Shown here: positions 10,218 through 19,426 of the stretch, in pieces
Layout of the letters: each line of letters begins with the position of its first letter
Position numbering within the stretch: position 1 is the stretch's first letter
DNA from: Bacillota bacterium
GTDB lineage: Bacteria > Bacillota > Clostridia > Oscillospirales > Feifaniaceae
DNA: 56,385 nt
Direction: 5' to 3'
NCBI GenBank assembly: GCA_030705925.1
Contig: JAUZPM010000005.1
Location: 1-56,385, forward strand
Notes under the pieces: model-generated
Seen by the model: the letters and a program-made list of their open reading frames with translations, nothing else
The model's database searches: none
What the model was told of the DNA's origin: nothing
Translations under genes and position numbers: made by a program

Positions 10218-10922
10218 ATGGTTAAAACATTAATGAAGATTGATAACATCCCTGCTATTTTATGGGGTGAAAAATCAGATAATATATATATTTTTGTTCA
10301 CGGCAAAATGTCATGCAAGGAAGAAGCAGAGGAATTTGTTGCCTTAGCGGCAGAAAAGGACTTTCAAGTTTTAAGCTTTGATCTTCCTGAGCATGGCGAA
10401 CGGAAAAACGATGATTATCCATGTGATGTCTGGAATGGTATCCACGATCTCAACACTATTTGGAATTATGTAAAAAAATATTGGAGTAACATTTGTTTAT
10501 ACGCAAATAGCCTTGGAGCATATTTCAGTTTACTTGCATACAGTAATTACCCGATTAAAAACTGTCTGTTTCTCTCCCCCATCCTTGATATGGAACGCCT
10601 TATTCAAAATATGATGAAATGGTTTGGCGTCAGTGAAGAAACGTTAAAAGATAAGAAAAAAGTACAAACGCCAATGGGCGAAATTCTTGATTGGGACTAT
10701 TATTGTTATGTTAGAGAGCATCCCATAACCAAATGGGACATTCCTACCGCAATTTTGTACGGCGTAAAAGATGTTTTGACAGAACGGAATGTTATCGATG
10801 ATTTTGTCAAAAGATTCAATGCTGATTTGACTGTTCATAATAGTGAGCATTATTTTCACACGGAACAACAATTGAGCTTTTTAAGGCATTGGGAAGAGAA
10901 AAATATATCTCGAGGTATTTAA
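10218..10922 (+). CDS. cytoplasmic alpha/beta hydrolase
   Basis: 234 residues without a signal peptide. The fold is visible from IYIFVHGKMSCKEEA (oxyanion loop), DLPEHGER, the nucleophile elbow YANSLGAYFS with Ser98, and a late His in SEHYFHTE near residues 213-216. It resembles small serine hydrolases related to lysophospholipase or YqiA/BioH-type esterases; the substrate is unknown. The ribosome site GGAG lies about 8 bases before the ATG at 10218. It has a consensus promoter and a clear terminator, so it is a single-gene unit. Confidence 0.75.
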   Translation: MVKTLMKIDNIPAILWGEKSDNIYIFVHGKMSCKEEAEEFVALAAEKDFQVLSFDLPEHGERKNDDYPCDVWNGIHDLNTIWNYVKKYWSNICLYANSLGAYFSLLAYSNYPIKNCLFLSPILDMERLIQNMMKWFGVSEETLKDKKKVQTPMGEILDWDYYCYVREHPITKWDIPTAILYGVKDVLTERNVIDDFVKRFNADLTVHNSEHYFHTEQQLSFLRHWEEKNISRGI

Positions 10923-10945
10923 GCTCATAATCATAATTACAAACT

Positions 10946-10986
10946 AAAAGCCATGTGTCAATTTAAATCCTGACACATGGCTTTTT
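10946..10986. terminator. terminator between convergent hydrolase and AraC-type genes
   Basis: AAAAGCCATGTGTCA (10946-10960) pairs with TGACACATGGCTTTT (10971-10985) across a 10-base loop, followed by T on the plus strand and by T (as A-run) on the minus strand. Confidence 0.9.
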
Positions 10987-11026
10987 CTAGTAAGTGTGAT
11001 CAATTAATTGTTTCATTTTTATGCAC

Positions 11027-11890
11027 TTACTTTTTATTAACAGGAATCCAAATTTCGCTGTAGTAGTTTTCGTCCTGAGTTCCTTTTGGATAATCATTAA
11101 CATTGGTGTACATTTCAATATTATAGCCTGCTGCAATTTCGTAATCCTTAGAATTAGGCAGCCATTCCGAAAAGATTCTCTGGTTCACATCCTGCAGAGA
11201 TTTCGGCATTCCACCTTTGCAGGCAAACACAGCCCATGTGTGTTTCGGAATAACTTTCGTAACAAACCCATCCGGCACTTCTGCGCATGGATCATAATTG
11301 TCTGCAATCAGATATTCAAATTCATCGGAACCCATACTCTCATCAATTGATATTCCATACATTCCGCAAACAATTTTGCCTTTCCCTGCCTTATAATGCT
11401 CCGTCCAGAATTGCGGAATCTCTGCTTTTGCATTATCGTATTTGAATACCTTTGATGCGCCAATGACCGTAAATGAATCCTTATCAACGATTTTGTAATC
11501 CATAATATAACCGCCCTCCAATGAAAATTTGATTTTGAGAGAAGCAAAGGATTTTATCATTGCCCCTTCCTTTCGAACAGCAGTAGGGGTGACGCCGTGA
11601 AAACGTGTGAAAGCTTTTGTGAAACTATCGGGTGAATCATAACCGTATTTCAGAGCAATATCGATGATTTTTTCATCTGCAGAAACAAGTTCACTGCCGG
11701 CAAGTGTGAGCCTGCGTTGCCTGATGTACTCTCCAACCGTAAAACCGCAGAGCATAGCGAACCCTTTTTGAAAATAAAACGGGGATACAAATGCCCGTTT
11801 TGCAATGCTTTCAATTGTCAACTCTTCGGTTATATTTTCTTCGATATAACTGATCGCTTCACTTATCCCTTCAATCCATCCCACAATCAC
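11027..11890 (-). CDS. AraC-type transcriptional regulator with GyrI-like ligand domain
   Basis: 287 residues. Residues of about 8-105 form the AraC/XylS double helix-turn-helix (IESIAKRAFVSPFYFQKGFAMLCGFTVGEYIRQRRL, IIDIALKYGYDSPDSFTKAFTRFHGVTPTAVRK, read as two blocks). Residues of about 125-287 look like the GyrI/SOB effector-binding domain, which binds small hydrophobic drugs in Rob and BmrR-like proteins. The start is GTG at 11888-11890 with GAGGGGG just upstream. It has no obvious target operon beside it; it may act on distant efflux or detoxification genes or on itself. Confidence 0.88.
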   Translation of the reverse strand: MIVGWIEGISEAISYIEENITEELTIESIAKRAFVSPFYFQKGFAMLCGFTVGEYIRQRRLTLAGSELVSADEKIIDIALKYGYDSPDSFTKAFTRFHGVTPTAVRKEGAMIKSFASLKIKFSLEGGYIMDYKIVDKDSFTVIGASKVFKYDNAKAEIPQFWTEHYKAGKGKIVCGMYGISIDESMGSDEFEYLIADNYDPCAEVPDGFVTKVIPKHTWAVFACKGGMPKSLQDVNQRIFSEWLPNSKDYEIAAGYNIEMYTNVNDYPKGTQDENYYSEIWIPVNKK

Positions 11891-12000
11891 TACCCCCTCT
11901 CTGCATATTAATCATATCAATTTTCATGCGGCCATGCCCGACTTTTTATGTGATGTTTTGTCCGGTCTAACGATTATATAGAGATTTCGTATAAAAATAA

Positions 12001-12030
12001 AAATCCATGTGAACTGGCACATGGATTTTT
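12001..12030. terminator. terminator after tRNA-Pro
   Basis: AAATCCATGTG (12001-12011) pairs with CACATGGATTT (12018-12028). It begins two bases past the encoded CCA of the tRNA on the minus strand and is followed there by A/T-rich sequence with T-runs. Confidence 0.85.
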
Positions 12031-12031
12031 G

Positions 12032-12108
12032 TGGTCGGGGCGACAGGATTCGAACCTGCGGCATCTTGGTCCCAAACCAAGCACTCTACCAAGCTGAGCT
12101 ACACCCCG
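12032..12108 (-). tRNA. tRNA-Pro (anticodon UGG)
   Basis: 77 bases on the minus strand. The acceptor stem CGGGGTG pairs with CGCCCCG, the discriminator is A and CCA is encoded. D-arm TAGCTCAGCTTGGTAGAGT, anticodon loop with TTTGGGA (anticodon TGG), and T-arm GCAGGTTCGAATCCTGT are all readable. It has its own promoter and terminator. Confidence 0.97.
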
Positions 12109-12119
12109 AAACAAATAAT

Positions 12120-12148
12120 ATTTTAACAGATTAAACTCGTTTTGTCAA
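12120..12148 (-). promoter_or_regulatory. promoter of tRNA-Pro
   Basis: On the minus strand: TTGACA (12148-12143), 17-base spacer, TAAAAT (12125-12120), ending about 12 bases before the mature tRNA 5' end. Confidence 0.85.
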
Positions 12149-12186
12149 AGCAATCTTTTCCCTTTGTAAACTTTCTTTTTATAATC

Positions 12187-12215
12187 TTGTCCACAATATA
12201 AAAAACTGTTATAAT
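12187..12215 (+). promoter_or_regulatory. promoter of the ABC-F gene
   Basis: TTGTCC (12187-12192), 17-base spacer, TATAAT (12210-12215). The leader to the TTG start is about 60 bases. Confidence 0.7.
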
Positions 12216-12280
12216 ACATTTTTGTATGAGCAGGAGCGTGGCGGCATTTGCTAATAAAAATCACGCCATTTGGAGGAAAC

Positions 12281-13873
12281 TTGATTACCGTATCTAATGT
12301 TAGTTTAAATTTTGACGGAACAAATTTATTTTCAGATGTTAACTTGAAATTTACTCCGGGTAACTGTTATGGGATAATAGGCGCAAACGGTGCTGGAAAA
12401 TCCACATTTCTTAAAATACTGTCTGGAGAACTTGATTCAACTACTGGGGAGGTTACTATCCCTCCCAATACCAGAATGTCGGTGCTGAAGCAAAACCATT
12501 ATGCTTATGAGGATTTTACTGTTTTGGATACAGTTATTCAGGGAAATCCAAGACTTTATGAAATCATTAATGAGAAAGAAAAGCTTTACGCGAAAACGGA
12601 TTTTACGGAACAGGATGGTATATACGCTTCTGAACTTGAGGCGGAATTTGCTGAGCTGAACGGTTGGGACGCGGAATCAGATGCTTCAAAGCTTATTCAG
12701 GGGCTTGGGCTATCTGTTGACATCCTTTACTCTATGATGAATACACTTACCGGAAATGAACGCGTCAAGGTATTATTGGCTCAAGCGCTGTTTGGCAAAC
12801 CAGATATTATTTTACTCGACGAGCCGACTAACCACCTTGATGTTCCGTCTGTAAACTGGCTCGAGGATTTTTTGCTTGAATATCCAGGCACAGTCATTGT
12901 AGTATCCCACGACCGTCACTTTTTGAACACAGTTTGCACACATATAGTTGATATAGATTATACAAAAATCCGTATGTATGTGGGTAACTACGAGTTCTGG
13001 TATGAATCCAGTCAGCTTATGCAGCGTATGTTAAAGGATCAAAACCGTAAAAATGAAGAAAAGGCTAAAGAACTTCAAAACTTTATAAGCCGATTTTCTG
13101 CAAATAAATCAAAATCACGTCAGGCTACTGCAAGAAAAAAGCTGCTTGAAAAACTTTCTTTTGAGGAAATGCCGGCTTCTTCCCGCCGCTATCCTTATGT
13201 TGGTTTTCAAATGGACAGAGAACCCGGAAAAGAGATATTGACTGTTGACGGTTTAAGCAAGACTATTGATGGGGTAAAAGTTTTAGATAATGTCAGTTTC
13301 CGTGTCAATAAAGATGATAAGATTGCCTTCATCGGTGACAATGAAATAGCAACAACTACGCTTTTTAAAATTCTGATGGAAGAAATGGAACCTGATGAAG
13401 GATCTTTTAAATGGGGAGTCAGTATAACTAAATCATATTTTCCCAAGGATAATACAGATTATTTTGCTGACTGTGACCTTTCGATATTACACTGGCTTGC
13501 TCAATATTCTCAAGATACGACTGAGACATATCTGCGCGGCTTTTTAGGACGTATGCTGTTCTCCGGTGAAGATGTTTTCAAGGCCGTACAGGTTCTTTCC
13601 GGAGGTGAAAAGGTCAGATGTATGCTTGCAAGGATGATGTTATCGGGATCTAATGCGCTTGTTGTTGACCAGCCGACAAACCATCTCGATCTTGAGTCCA
13701 TTTCAGCTGTTAATAACGGTCTTATCGATTTCAAAGGTTTAGTTCTATTTTCGTCATATGACCATGAATTTGTTCAAACGGTTGCAAACCGTATTATAGA
13801 GATAACAGGCGAAGGGATTATAGACAGACAATGCACATACGAGGAGTATCTTTCCTTTAAAGCTGGACAGTAA
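12281..13873 (+). CDS. ABC-F ATPase (YkpA/YbiT-like) with a degenerate second ATP site
   Basis: 530 residues with two ABC domains joined by a linker rich in charged residues (about 245-300), and no membrane segment: the ABC-F family, whose members act on the ribosome. The start is TTG at 12281 with GGAGG at 12272-12276. NBD1 has Walker A GANGAGKST (34-42, Lys40), LLDEPTNHLD (Glu181) and VSHDRHF. NBD2 has GDNEIATTT, where Thr358 replaces the Walker A Lys, VVDQPTNHLD, where Gln464 replaces the catalytic Glu, and SSYDHEF, where Tyr493 replaces the switch His. NBD1's signature is LTGNE while NBD2's is LSGGE. The site formed by NBD1 Walker motifs and NBD2 signature is therefore intact and the other is decayed. 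Antibiotic protection or translation-factor roles are both possible. Confidence 0.9.
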   Translation: MITVSNVSLNFDGTNLFSDVNLKFTPGNCYGIIGANGAGKSTFLKILSGELDSTTGEVTIPPNTRMSVLKQNHYAYEDFTVLDTVIQGNPRLYEIINEKEKLYAKTDFTEQDGIYASELEAEFAELNGWDAESDASKLIQGLGLSVDILYSMMNTLTGNERVKVLLAQALFGKPDIILLDEPTNHLDVPSVNWLEDFLLEYPGTVIVVSHDRHFLNTVCTHIVDIDYTKIRMYVGNYEFWYESSQLMQRMLKDQNRKNEEKAKELQNFISRFSANKSKSRQATARKKLLEKLSFEEMPASSRRYPYVGFQMDREPGKEILTVDGLSKTIDGVKVLDNVSFRVNKDDKIAFIGDNEIATTTLFKILMEEMEPDEGSFKWGVSITKSYFPKDNTDYFADCDLSILHWLAQYSQDTTETYLRGFLGRMLFSGEDVFKAVQVLSGGEKVRCMLARMMLSGSNALVVDQPTNHLDLESISAVNNGLIDFKGLVLFSSYDHEFVQTVANRIIEITGEGIIDRQCTYEEYLSFKAGQ

Positions 13874-13944
13874 GTATCCTTATTATTCGTGAAACTGCGG
13901 TTAAACATTATGCTTTTAATAGGCATTTTTATGCACTATTTTAT

Positions 13945-13973
13945 TTGCGAAATATAGCCACCTATGGTATTAT
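13945..13973 (+). promoter_or_regulatory. promoter of the PFOR gene
   Basis: TTGCGA (13945-13950), 17-base spacer, TATTAT (13968-13973), 50 bases before the ATG. No Rex-like box is seen here. Confidence 0.6.
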
Positions 13974-14022
13974 ATAAGTTGGCTAGTTAGAACTTTATAA
14001 ATATAAATAAGGAGGATAACAA

Positions 14023-17000
14023 ATGGGTAGAAAAATCAAATCGCTCGACGGTAATAACGCGGCGGCCCATGTTGCATACGCATTTACCGATGTAGCAGCT
14101 ATTTACCCGATTACACCTTCTTCGGTCATGGCTGAAGTTGTCGACCAATGGTCTGCAAAGGGTGTAAAAAACGTCTTTGGTCAGGAAGTAAAAGTAGTAG
14201 AAATGCAGTCTGAAGCCGGTGCAGCCGGTGCAGTTCACGGTTCATTATCGGCAGGCGCTCTTACTACCACCTTTACCGCATCTCAGGGACTTCTTTTAAT
14301 GATTCCTAATATGTACAAAATAGCGGGTGAGCTCCTGCCGGGTGTTATTCATTGTTCCGCCCGTGCACTTGCATCACACGCTCTTTCTATTTTTGGGGAT
14401 CAGTCAGACGTTATGGCATGCCGCCAAACAGGTTTTGCCATGCTTGCATCCACCAATCCGCAGGAAGTTATGGATTTAGGTGCTGTTGCTCACTTATCAG
14501 CAATAAAGGGTCGTGTTCCTTTCCTGCATTTCTTTGATGGATTCAGAACATCTCATGAGATACAGAAAGTTGAAGTTTGGGACTATGCTGATTTAGCTAA
14601 AATGCTGGATATGGATGCAGTTGAAGAATTCCGTAAAAACTCTCTCAATCCTCAGCATCCTGAACTTCGCGGTACTGCTCAAAACCCGGATATATTCTTC
14701 CAGGCAAGAGAAGCAAGCAACTCATTCTATGATGAGCTTCCCGCTGTAGTTGAAAACTACATGAATGAGGTTAACAAGTTAACCGGCAAAAAGTATAAGC
14801 TGTTCAACTATTATGGCGCCCCCGATGCTGACAGAGTTATTATTGCAATGGGTTCAGCTAATGATACCATTGAAGAGGTTATAGATTATCTGCGCTCTAA
14901 AGGTGAGAAAGTTGGCGTACTCAAAGTTCGCCTGTACAGACCTTTCTCAGTTAAGCATTTCCTCGCTGCTCTTCCGAAGACAGTTAAGAAGATCGCTGTT
15001 CTTGATAGAACAAAAGAGCCAGGTTCTATTGGTGAACCGCTTTATATCGATATATGCACAGCTATCGCAAGCTCACCTAAATTTGAGGGCGTGACAATTG
15101 TCGGCGGCAGATATGGTCTTGGATCTAAGGACTTCAACCCTGCTTGCGCTGTTGCAGTCTATGATAACTTAAAGCTTAAGAATCCGAAGAACCACTTCAC
15201 AGTCGGTATAGAGGATGATGTTACTAATCTTTCTCTTAAACTTAAACCAGTTGCCGATACAACACCGGCTGGAACAGTTTCCTGCAAGTTCTGGGGCCTT
15301 GGCTCTGACGGTACTGTTGGTGCAAATAAGAATACGATAAAGATCATCGGTGATAATACTAAACTTAACGTTCAGGCTTATTTTGCTTATGACTCCAAAA
15401 AGTCAGGCGGCGTCACTGTTTCTCACCTGCGTTTTGGTAAAAAGCCGATTAAATCCACCTACTTTGTTAATAAGGCAGATTTTGTTGCATGCCACAATCC
15501 TTCCTACCTAACAAAGTATGACATGACCGGAGATCTTAAAAACGGCGGTACATTCCTTCTTAACTGCCCATGGAAGGCTGATGAGCTTGACGAGCACCTT
15601 CCGGCAAATGTTAAGAGAGACCTTGCAAATAAGAACATTAAGTTTTACATAATCGATGGTATTGATATTGCAATACCGATTGGTCTTGGCGGAAGAATCA
15701 ACACAATTCTGCAGGCCGCTTTCTTTAAGCTTACTGGAATTATTCCAGCAGCCGATGCGGTTAAATATATGAAGGAAGCAGCATTAAAGTCTTACGGCAA
15801 AAAGGGCGAAAAAATCGTAAACATGAACTATGCCGCAATTGAAGCGGGCGTCAAAGAAGCTAAAAAGATTGAAGTGCCTTCAGCTTGGAAAAATGCCAAG
15901 GATGAAGTTGTTCCGGAAGTTAAACTTGCTGGAAGAAAAGAAGTTGTTGATTACGTTAAGGATATACTGAATCCTGTCAACGCTCAAAAGGGCGACAGCC
16001 TTCCTGTATCTGTATTTAAGGGCCGTGAAGACGGAACTGTTCCTCAGGGCAGCGCCGCATATGAAAAACGCGGAATAGCGGTGGACGTTCCTGTTTGGAT
16101 TCCGGAAAACTGCATCCAGTGTAATCAGTGTTCTTTCGTTTGCCCGCATGCAACTATCCGTCCGTTTGCACTAAATGCGGATGAAGCTGCTAAAGCTCCT
16201 GAAGGCATGAAGATGAAGCAGATGATCGGCAAAGGCTGCGAAGGTTATAAATTTGCTATCTCTGTATCCCCTCTTGATTGTTCAGGCTGCGGAAGCTGTG
16301 TTAACATATGCCCCGCTAAAGAAAAAGCTTTGGTTATGAAGCCGATAGATTCACAGCTTAGTGAGCAGAAAGTATTTGATTATGCTGTTGCTGAAGTCAG
16401 CGATAAAGAACTTCCCTTTGCTGAGAACACTGTTAAAGGCTCACAGTTCAAACAGCCTTTGCTTGAGTTTTCAGGCGCATGCGCAGGATGCGGCGAAACT
16501 CCATATGCTCGCCTTGTAACTCAGTTATTCGGTAGCAGAATGATGATTGCAAACGCAACCGGATGTTCTTCCATCTGGGGCGGATCTTCACCGTCTACCC
16601 CATACACAGTAAATAAAAAAGGTTATGGACCTGCATGGGCTAACTCCCTGTTCGAAGATAACGCAGAATTTGGGTATGGCATGTACCTTGCAACAAATCA
16701 TCGCCGTGCAAAACTGATTGAAGCTATGGAGAAACTTGCAACAGGCGTTGCGGGCAATGAAGTTAAGGCAGCCGCTGATAAATGGCTTGCCGTAAAAGAT
16801 GATAAGAAGCTTTCTCTTGCCGCTTCCGAAGAGGTCGAGGCTGTTCTGAAAGCTGCAAAAGCAAGCGGAGAGGGCAAGGAAGCTTTAGAGTATGCTGTAA
16901 AGAATGCAGATATGCTTGCTAAAAAGAGCATCTGGATATTCGGCGGCGACGGCTGGGCTTATGATATTGGGTTTGGCGGTCTTGATCACGTGATTGCATC

Positions 17001-17577
17001 CGGAGAAGATATAAATGTTCTCGTCTTTGATACAGAACTCTATTCGAATACAGGCGGTCAGTCATCAAAAGCTACACCTACTGGATCAGTTGCACAATTT
17101 GCCGCTGCTGGTAAAGTAGTTAAGAAAAAAGACCTTGCTGCAATAGCTATGTCTTACGGCTACGTTTATACAGCACAGGTTGCTATGGGTGCAGACTTTA
17201 ACCAGACCATAAAAGCTTTAAGCGAGGCTGAGAGTTATAATGGTCCTTCCCTAGTAATTGGATATGCTCCTTGTATCAACCATGGTATCAGAGCAGGAAT
17301 GGGCAAATCTCAGCTTGAAATAAAAGCTGCTGTTGCCGCTGGCTATTGGCATAACTTCCGCTTTGATCCGCGTCTTAAAGAAGAAGGAAAGAATCCATTC
17401 CAGCTTGATTCCAAAGCGCCGGTTAATTCATATAAAGACTTTATCTCCGGCGAAGTTCGCTATTCATCTTTGAATCTCTCATTCCCTGAGAGAGCTCAAA
17501 AGCTGTTTAATAATGCTGAAGAAACAGCAAAAGAAAAATATGAACACCTGGTTTCACTTACAAAAACAGCTGAATAA
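14023..17577 (+). CDS. nifJ: pyruvate:ferredoxin (flavodoxin) oxidoreductase
   Basis: Full-length single-chain PFOR, 1184 residues. It converts pyruvate and CoA to acetyl-CoA, CO2 and two reduced ferredoxins in the cytoplasm. Seen in order: the N-terminal pyruvate-binding domain with AAIYPITPSSVMAE; the gamma-type domain; two ferredoxin clusters, CIQCNQCSFVCP (from residue 697) and CSGCGSCVNICP (from 753); the cluster ligand CAGCGETPY; and the TPP-binding block FGGDGWAYDIGFGG (near 977) with DTELYSNTGGQSS. AAGGAGG stands before the ATG. It has its own promoter and a strong terminator. It feeds the Rnf, hydrogenase and AdhE systems encoded downstream. Confidence 0.98.
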   Translation: MGRKIKSLDGNNAAAHVAYAFTDVAAIYPITPSSVMAEVVDQWSAKGVKNVFGQEVKVVEMQSEAGAAGAVHGSLSAGALTTTFTASQGLLLMIPNMYKIAGELLPGVIHCSARALASHALSIFGDQSDVMACRQTGFAMLASTNPQEVMDLGAVAHLSAIKGRVPFLHFFDGFRTSHEIQKVEVWDYADLAKMLDMDAVEEFRKNSLNPQHPELRGTAQNPDIFFQAREASNSFYDELPAVVENYMNEVNKLTGKKYKLFNYYGAPDADRVIIAMGSANDTIEEVIDYLRSKGEKVGVLKVRLYRPFSVKHFLAALPKTVKKIAVLDRTKEPGSIGEPLYIDICTAIASSPKFEGVTIVGGRYGLGSKDFNPACAVAVYDNLKLKNPKNHFTVGIEDDVTNLSLKLKPVADTTPAGTVSCKFWGLGSDGTVGANKNTIKIIGDNTKLNVQAYFAYDSKKSGGVTVSHLRFGKKPIKSTYFVNKADFVACHNPSYLTKYDMTGDLKNGGTFLLNCPWKADELDEHLPANVKRDLANKNIKFYIIDGIDIAIPIGLGGRINTILQAAFFKLTGIIPAADAVKYMKEAALKSYGKKGEKIVNMNYAAIEAGVKEAKKIEVPSAWKNAKDEVVPEVKLAGRKEVVDYVKDILNPVNAQKGDSLPVSVFKGREDGTVPQGSAAYEKRGIAVDVPVWIPENCIQCNQCSFVCPHATIRPFALNADEAAKAPEGMKMKQMIGKGCEGYKFAISVSPLDCSGCGSCVNICPAKEKALVMKPIDSQLSEQKVFDYAVAEVSDKELPFAENTVKGSQFKQPLLEFSGACAGCGETPYARLVTQLFGSRMMIANATGCSSIWGGSSPSTPYTVNKKGYGPAWANSLFEDNAEFGYGMYLATNHRRAKLIEAMEKLATGVAGNEVKAAADKWLAVKDDKKLSLAASEEVEAVLKAAKASGEGKEALEYAVKNADMLAKKSIWIFGGDGWAYDIGFGGLDHVIASGEDINVLVFDTELYSNTGGQSSKATPTGSVAQFAAAGKVVKKKDLAAIAMSYGYVYTAQVAMGADFNQTIKALSEAESYNGPSLVIGYAPCINHGIRAGMGKSQLEIKAAVAAGYWHNFRFDPRLKEEGKNPFQLDSKAPVNSYKDFISGEVRYSSLNLSFPERAQKLFNNAEETAKEKYEHLVSLTKTAE

Positions 17578-17589
17578 AAACAAAGTTTT

Positions 17590-17620
17590 AAAGCCGCAGG
17601 TTCGCCTGCGGCTTTTTTTT
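17590..17620 (+). terminator. terminator of the PFOR gene
   Basis: AAAGCCGCAGG - TTCG - CCTGCGGCTTT with a run of eight T. A textbook tetraloop terminator. Confidence 0.96.
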
Positions 17621-17652
17621 TGCCCCAAATTTAAAAAATATATAAAAAAGTA

Positions 17653-17683
17653 TTGCAAGTTACGTAACGTAATGTAGTAGTAT
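17653..17683 (+). promoter_or_regulatory. MerR-type promoter with 19-base spacer and operator dyad
   Basis: TTGCAA (17653-17658) and TAGTAT (17678-17683) are 19 bases apart, the over-long spacing that MerR regulators correct by DNA untwisting. The spacer contains the inverted repeat TTACG-taa-CGTAA (17660-17672). The gene downstream encodes a MerR protein, so self-activation of the operon is likely. Confidence 0.7.
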
Positions 17684-17722
17684 GTATATGGATTGATTTT
17701 GATATAACCGAGGTGAGTAAAT

Positions 17723-18523
17723 ATGGAGGAAGATGAAGAGGTATTTTCAATTGGCGAACTTGCTCAGACAGTAGGAATTTCTGTTAGAACACTTCAATAC
17801 TATGACAGGATAAATTTGCTCAGTTCAAAGTATACGGAAGGCGGCAGAAGGATTTATACACGTAAAGATATTTTTAATCTTCAGCAAATACTTTTCTTTA
17901 AATCCTTAGGTTTTTCATTAAACGAAATAAAGGAAAACGTATTAAAGCAGGATAGCTTGGTTGATTTAATCAATGTTTTTACATCACAACGTAATATCCT
18001 AAGTAAGCAAATCGAAAATTTGGGAAAGATTGCTGAAACTTTAGATATTGTAATCGCAGAAGCGAAAACCGGCAAAGAAATAACAGTCGAAAAATTAATG
18101 ACAATACTTATACTTATGAAGGAAGGCAACCCGTACTCTTTTATTATCAGGTATTTCAACGAAGAACAGATGGCAGGTATTTCAAAGAGATTTGACTCAC
18201 AGGATAAGTATTATGCTTTTATGCAAAATGCAAAAGAGGTTTTCACTAAGCTTGAAATACTAAATAGTTTAGATGCTGATCCAGCGGGCGCAGAAGGGCA
18301 AAAACTCGCAAAGCAATGGTGGGATATGGTTAATGAATTTGCAGCCGGAAATTCAGATATGTTATCTACCTTGATTATGAGTGGTAAGGACATAGATAAT
18401 TGGCCAATAGAGGCGAAAAAGCTTAAAGAGCCGATCAAAAACTTCTTAACAAAAGCATTTTCGATTTATCTTGAAAATAATAATATTCATATTTCTGATA
18501 TAGGGGTGAAAAATCATGAATGA
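17723..18523 (+). CDS. MerR-family regulator with TipAS-like ligand domain
   Basis: 266 residues. Residues of about 7-75 are the MerR winged helix-turn-helix (FSIGELAQTVGISVRTLQYYD, then GGRRIYTRKDIFNLQQILFF), followed by a dimerisation helix. The C-terminal 120 residues (FNEEQMAGISKRF, KQWWDMVNEFAAG) resemble the TipAS antibiotic-binding domain, which traps thiopeptides and other drugs. Its 3' end overlaps the ABC ATPase start by 8 bases, so the two are translationally coupled. The simplest reading is a drug-induced activator of the exporter it precedes. Confidence 0.88.
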   Translation: MEEDEEVFSIGELAQTVGISVRTLQYYDRINLLSSKYTEGGRRIYTRKDIFNLQQILFFKSLGFSLNEIKENVLKQDSLVDLINVFTSQRNILSKQIENLGKIAETLDIVIAEAKTGKEITVEKLMTILILMKEGNPYSFIIRYFNEEQMAGISKRFDSQDKYYAFMQNAKEVFTKLEILNSLDADPAGAEGQKLAKQWWDMVNEFAAGNSDMLSTLIMSGKDIDNWPIEAKKLKEPIKNFLTKAFSIYLENNNIHISDIGVKNHE

Positions 18524-19424
18524 TATTGCAGTTTCAATAAAAGGCTTAGTCAAAAGATACGGTGATTTTACTGCAGTAAATGGTATTGATCTTGAGGTAA
18601 AGCGAGGTGAGGTCTTTGGGCTTTTAGGGGCAAACGGAGCTGGGAAAACCACTACTTTCGAATGCTTGGAAGGTTTAAGAAAAGTAAACAAAGGCAAGAT
18701 TTCCATAGCCGGCTGTGACCCTCAGCAAGATGAATATAAATTACATAAAAAGCTTGGAGTACAACTTCAATCTTCCAGTTTGCCGGGGTGTATCAAGGTC
18801 AAAGAAGCCATTGAACTAGTTTGCTCATGGCAGGGAGCGACAAAAAACAGTAGTATTATAGATAAATTTGGTATCAGGGATCTTTTGAACAAACAGTATC
18901 ATCAATTATCAATTGGCCAAAAGAGACGTGTTCATCTTGCTCTTGCACTTTTAAATAATCCAGAAGTATTGGTTTTGGATGAGCCAACAGCAGGACTTGA
19001 TGTGCAAAGCAGAGCTCAGCTGCATGATGAAATCCGCACTATTAAATCAGAAGGTATAACAGTGCTTCTTGCAACGCATGACATGGCAGAAGCTGAGAGC
19101 CTTTGCGACCGTATTGCGATATTAGTTCATGGAAAAATCGTTGTCTGCGATTCACCAGAGATGATTACAGCTGCCGGAAATAAAGAGACAAGGATTAGGC
19201 TCCGTACTGCTAAAGGGTCTCTCCTCCCCGGGCACGACATCGGTAAAGCTGTGTTTATTAGTGAAAAAGATGGATATCTTGAATGGAAAAGCCAAGATAT
19301 TGCAGAATCAGTGATCGAAATAGTAAAAAAAGTGTTAGACTCTGGCGATACTGTGGAAGATCTCAGAGTCGAGCGGCCAACGCTCGAAGAAATGTTTATA
19401 GCACTTTCGGAAGGAGTTCAGTAG
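18516..19424 (+). CDS. ABC transporter ATP-binding protein (drug/ABC-2 type)
   Basis: 302 residues. Walker A GANGAGKTT at about 38-46, signature LSIGQKRRVHLAL, Walker B VLVLDEPTAGLD and switch His in ATHDMAEAE. The C-terminal 80 residues match the extension found on DrrA/CcmA-type ATPases that pair with ABC-2 permeases. The start overlaps the MerR gene. A GGGGTGA stretch just upstream serves as ribosome site. It powers the permease encoded next. Confidence 0.93.
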   Translation: MNDIAVSIKGLVKRYGDFTAVNGIDLEVKRGEVFGLLGANGAGKTTTFECLEGLRKVNKGKISIAGCDPQQDEYKLHKKLGVQLQSSSLPGCIKVKEAIELVCSWQGATKNSSIIDKFGIRDLLNKQYHQLSIGQKRRVHLALALLNNPEVLVLDEPTAGLDVQSRAQLHDEIRTIKSEGITVLLATHDMAEAESLCDRIAILVHGKIVVCDSPEMITAAGNKETRIRLRTAKGSLLPGHDIGKAVFISEKDGYLEWKSQDIAESVIEIVKKVLDSGDTVEDLRVERPTLEEMFIALSEGVQ

Positions 19425-19426
19425 AA

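Noticed and set aside
12226-12297. A 23-codon leader peptide overlapping the ABC-F start (MSRSVAAFANKNHAIWRKLD...)
   Set aside because: Resistance ABC-F genes often have such leaders, but no ribosome site or terminator/antiterminator pair is visible here.
13905-13935. Small hairpin after the ABC-F gene (ATGC ... GCAT then T-run)
   Set aside because: A four-base stem is too weak to claim as a terminator.
16981-16995. CACGTG core inside the PFOR gene as a second parS
   Set aside because: Only six bases match; the flanks do not fit the ParB site.
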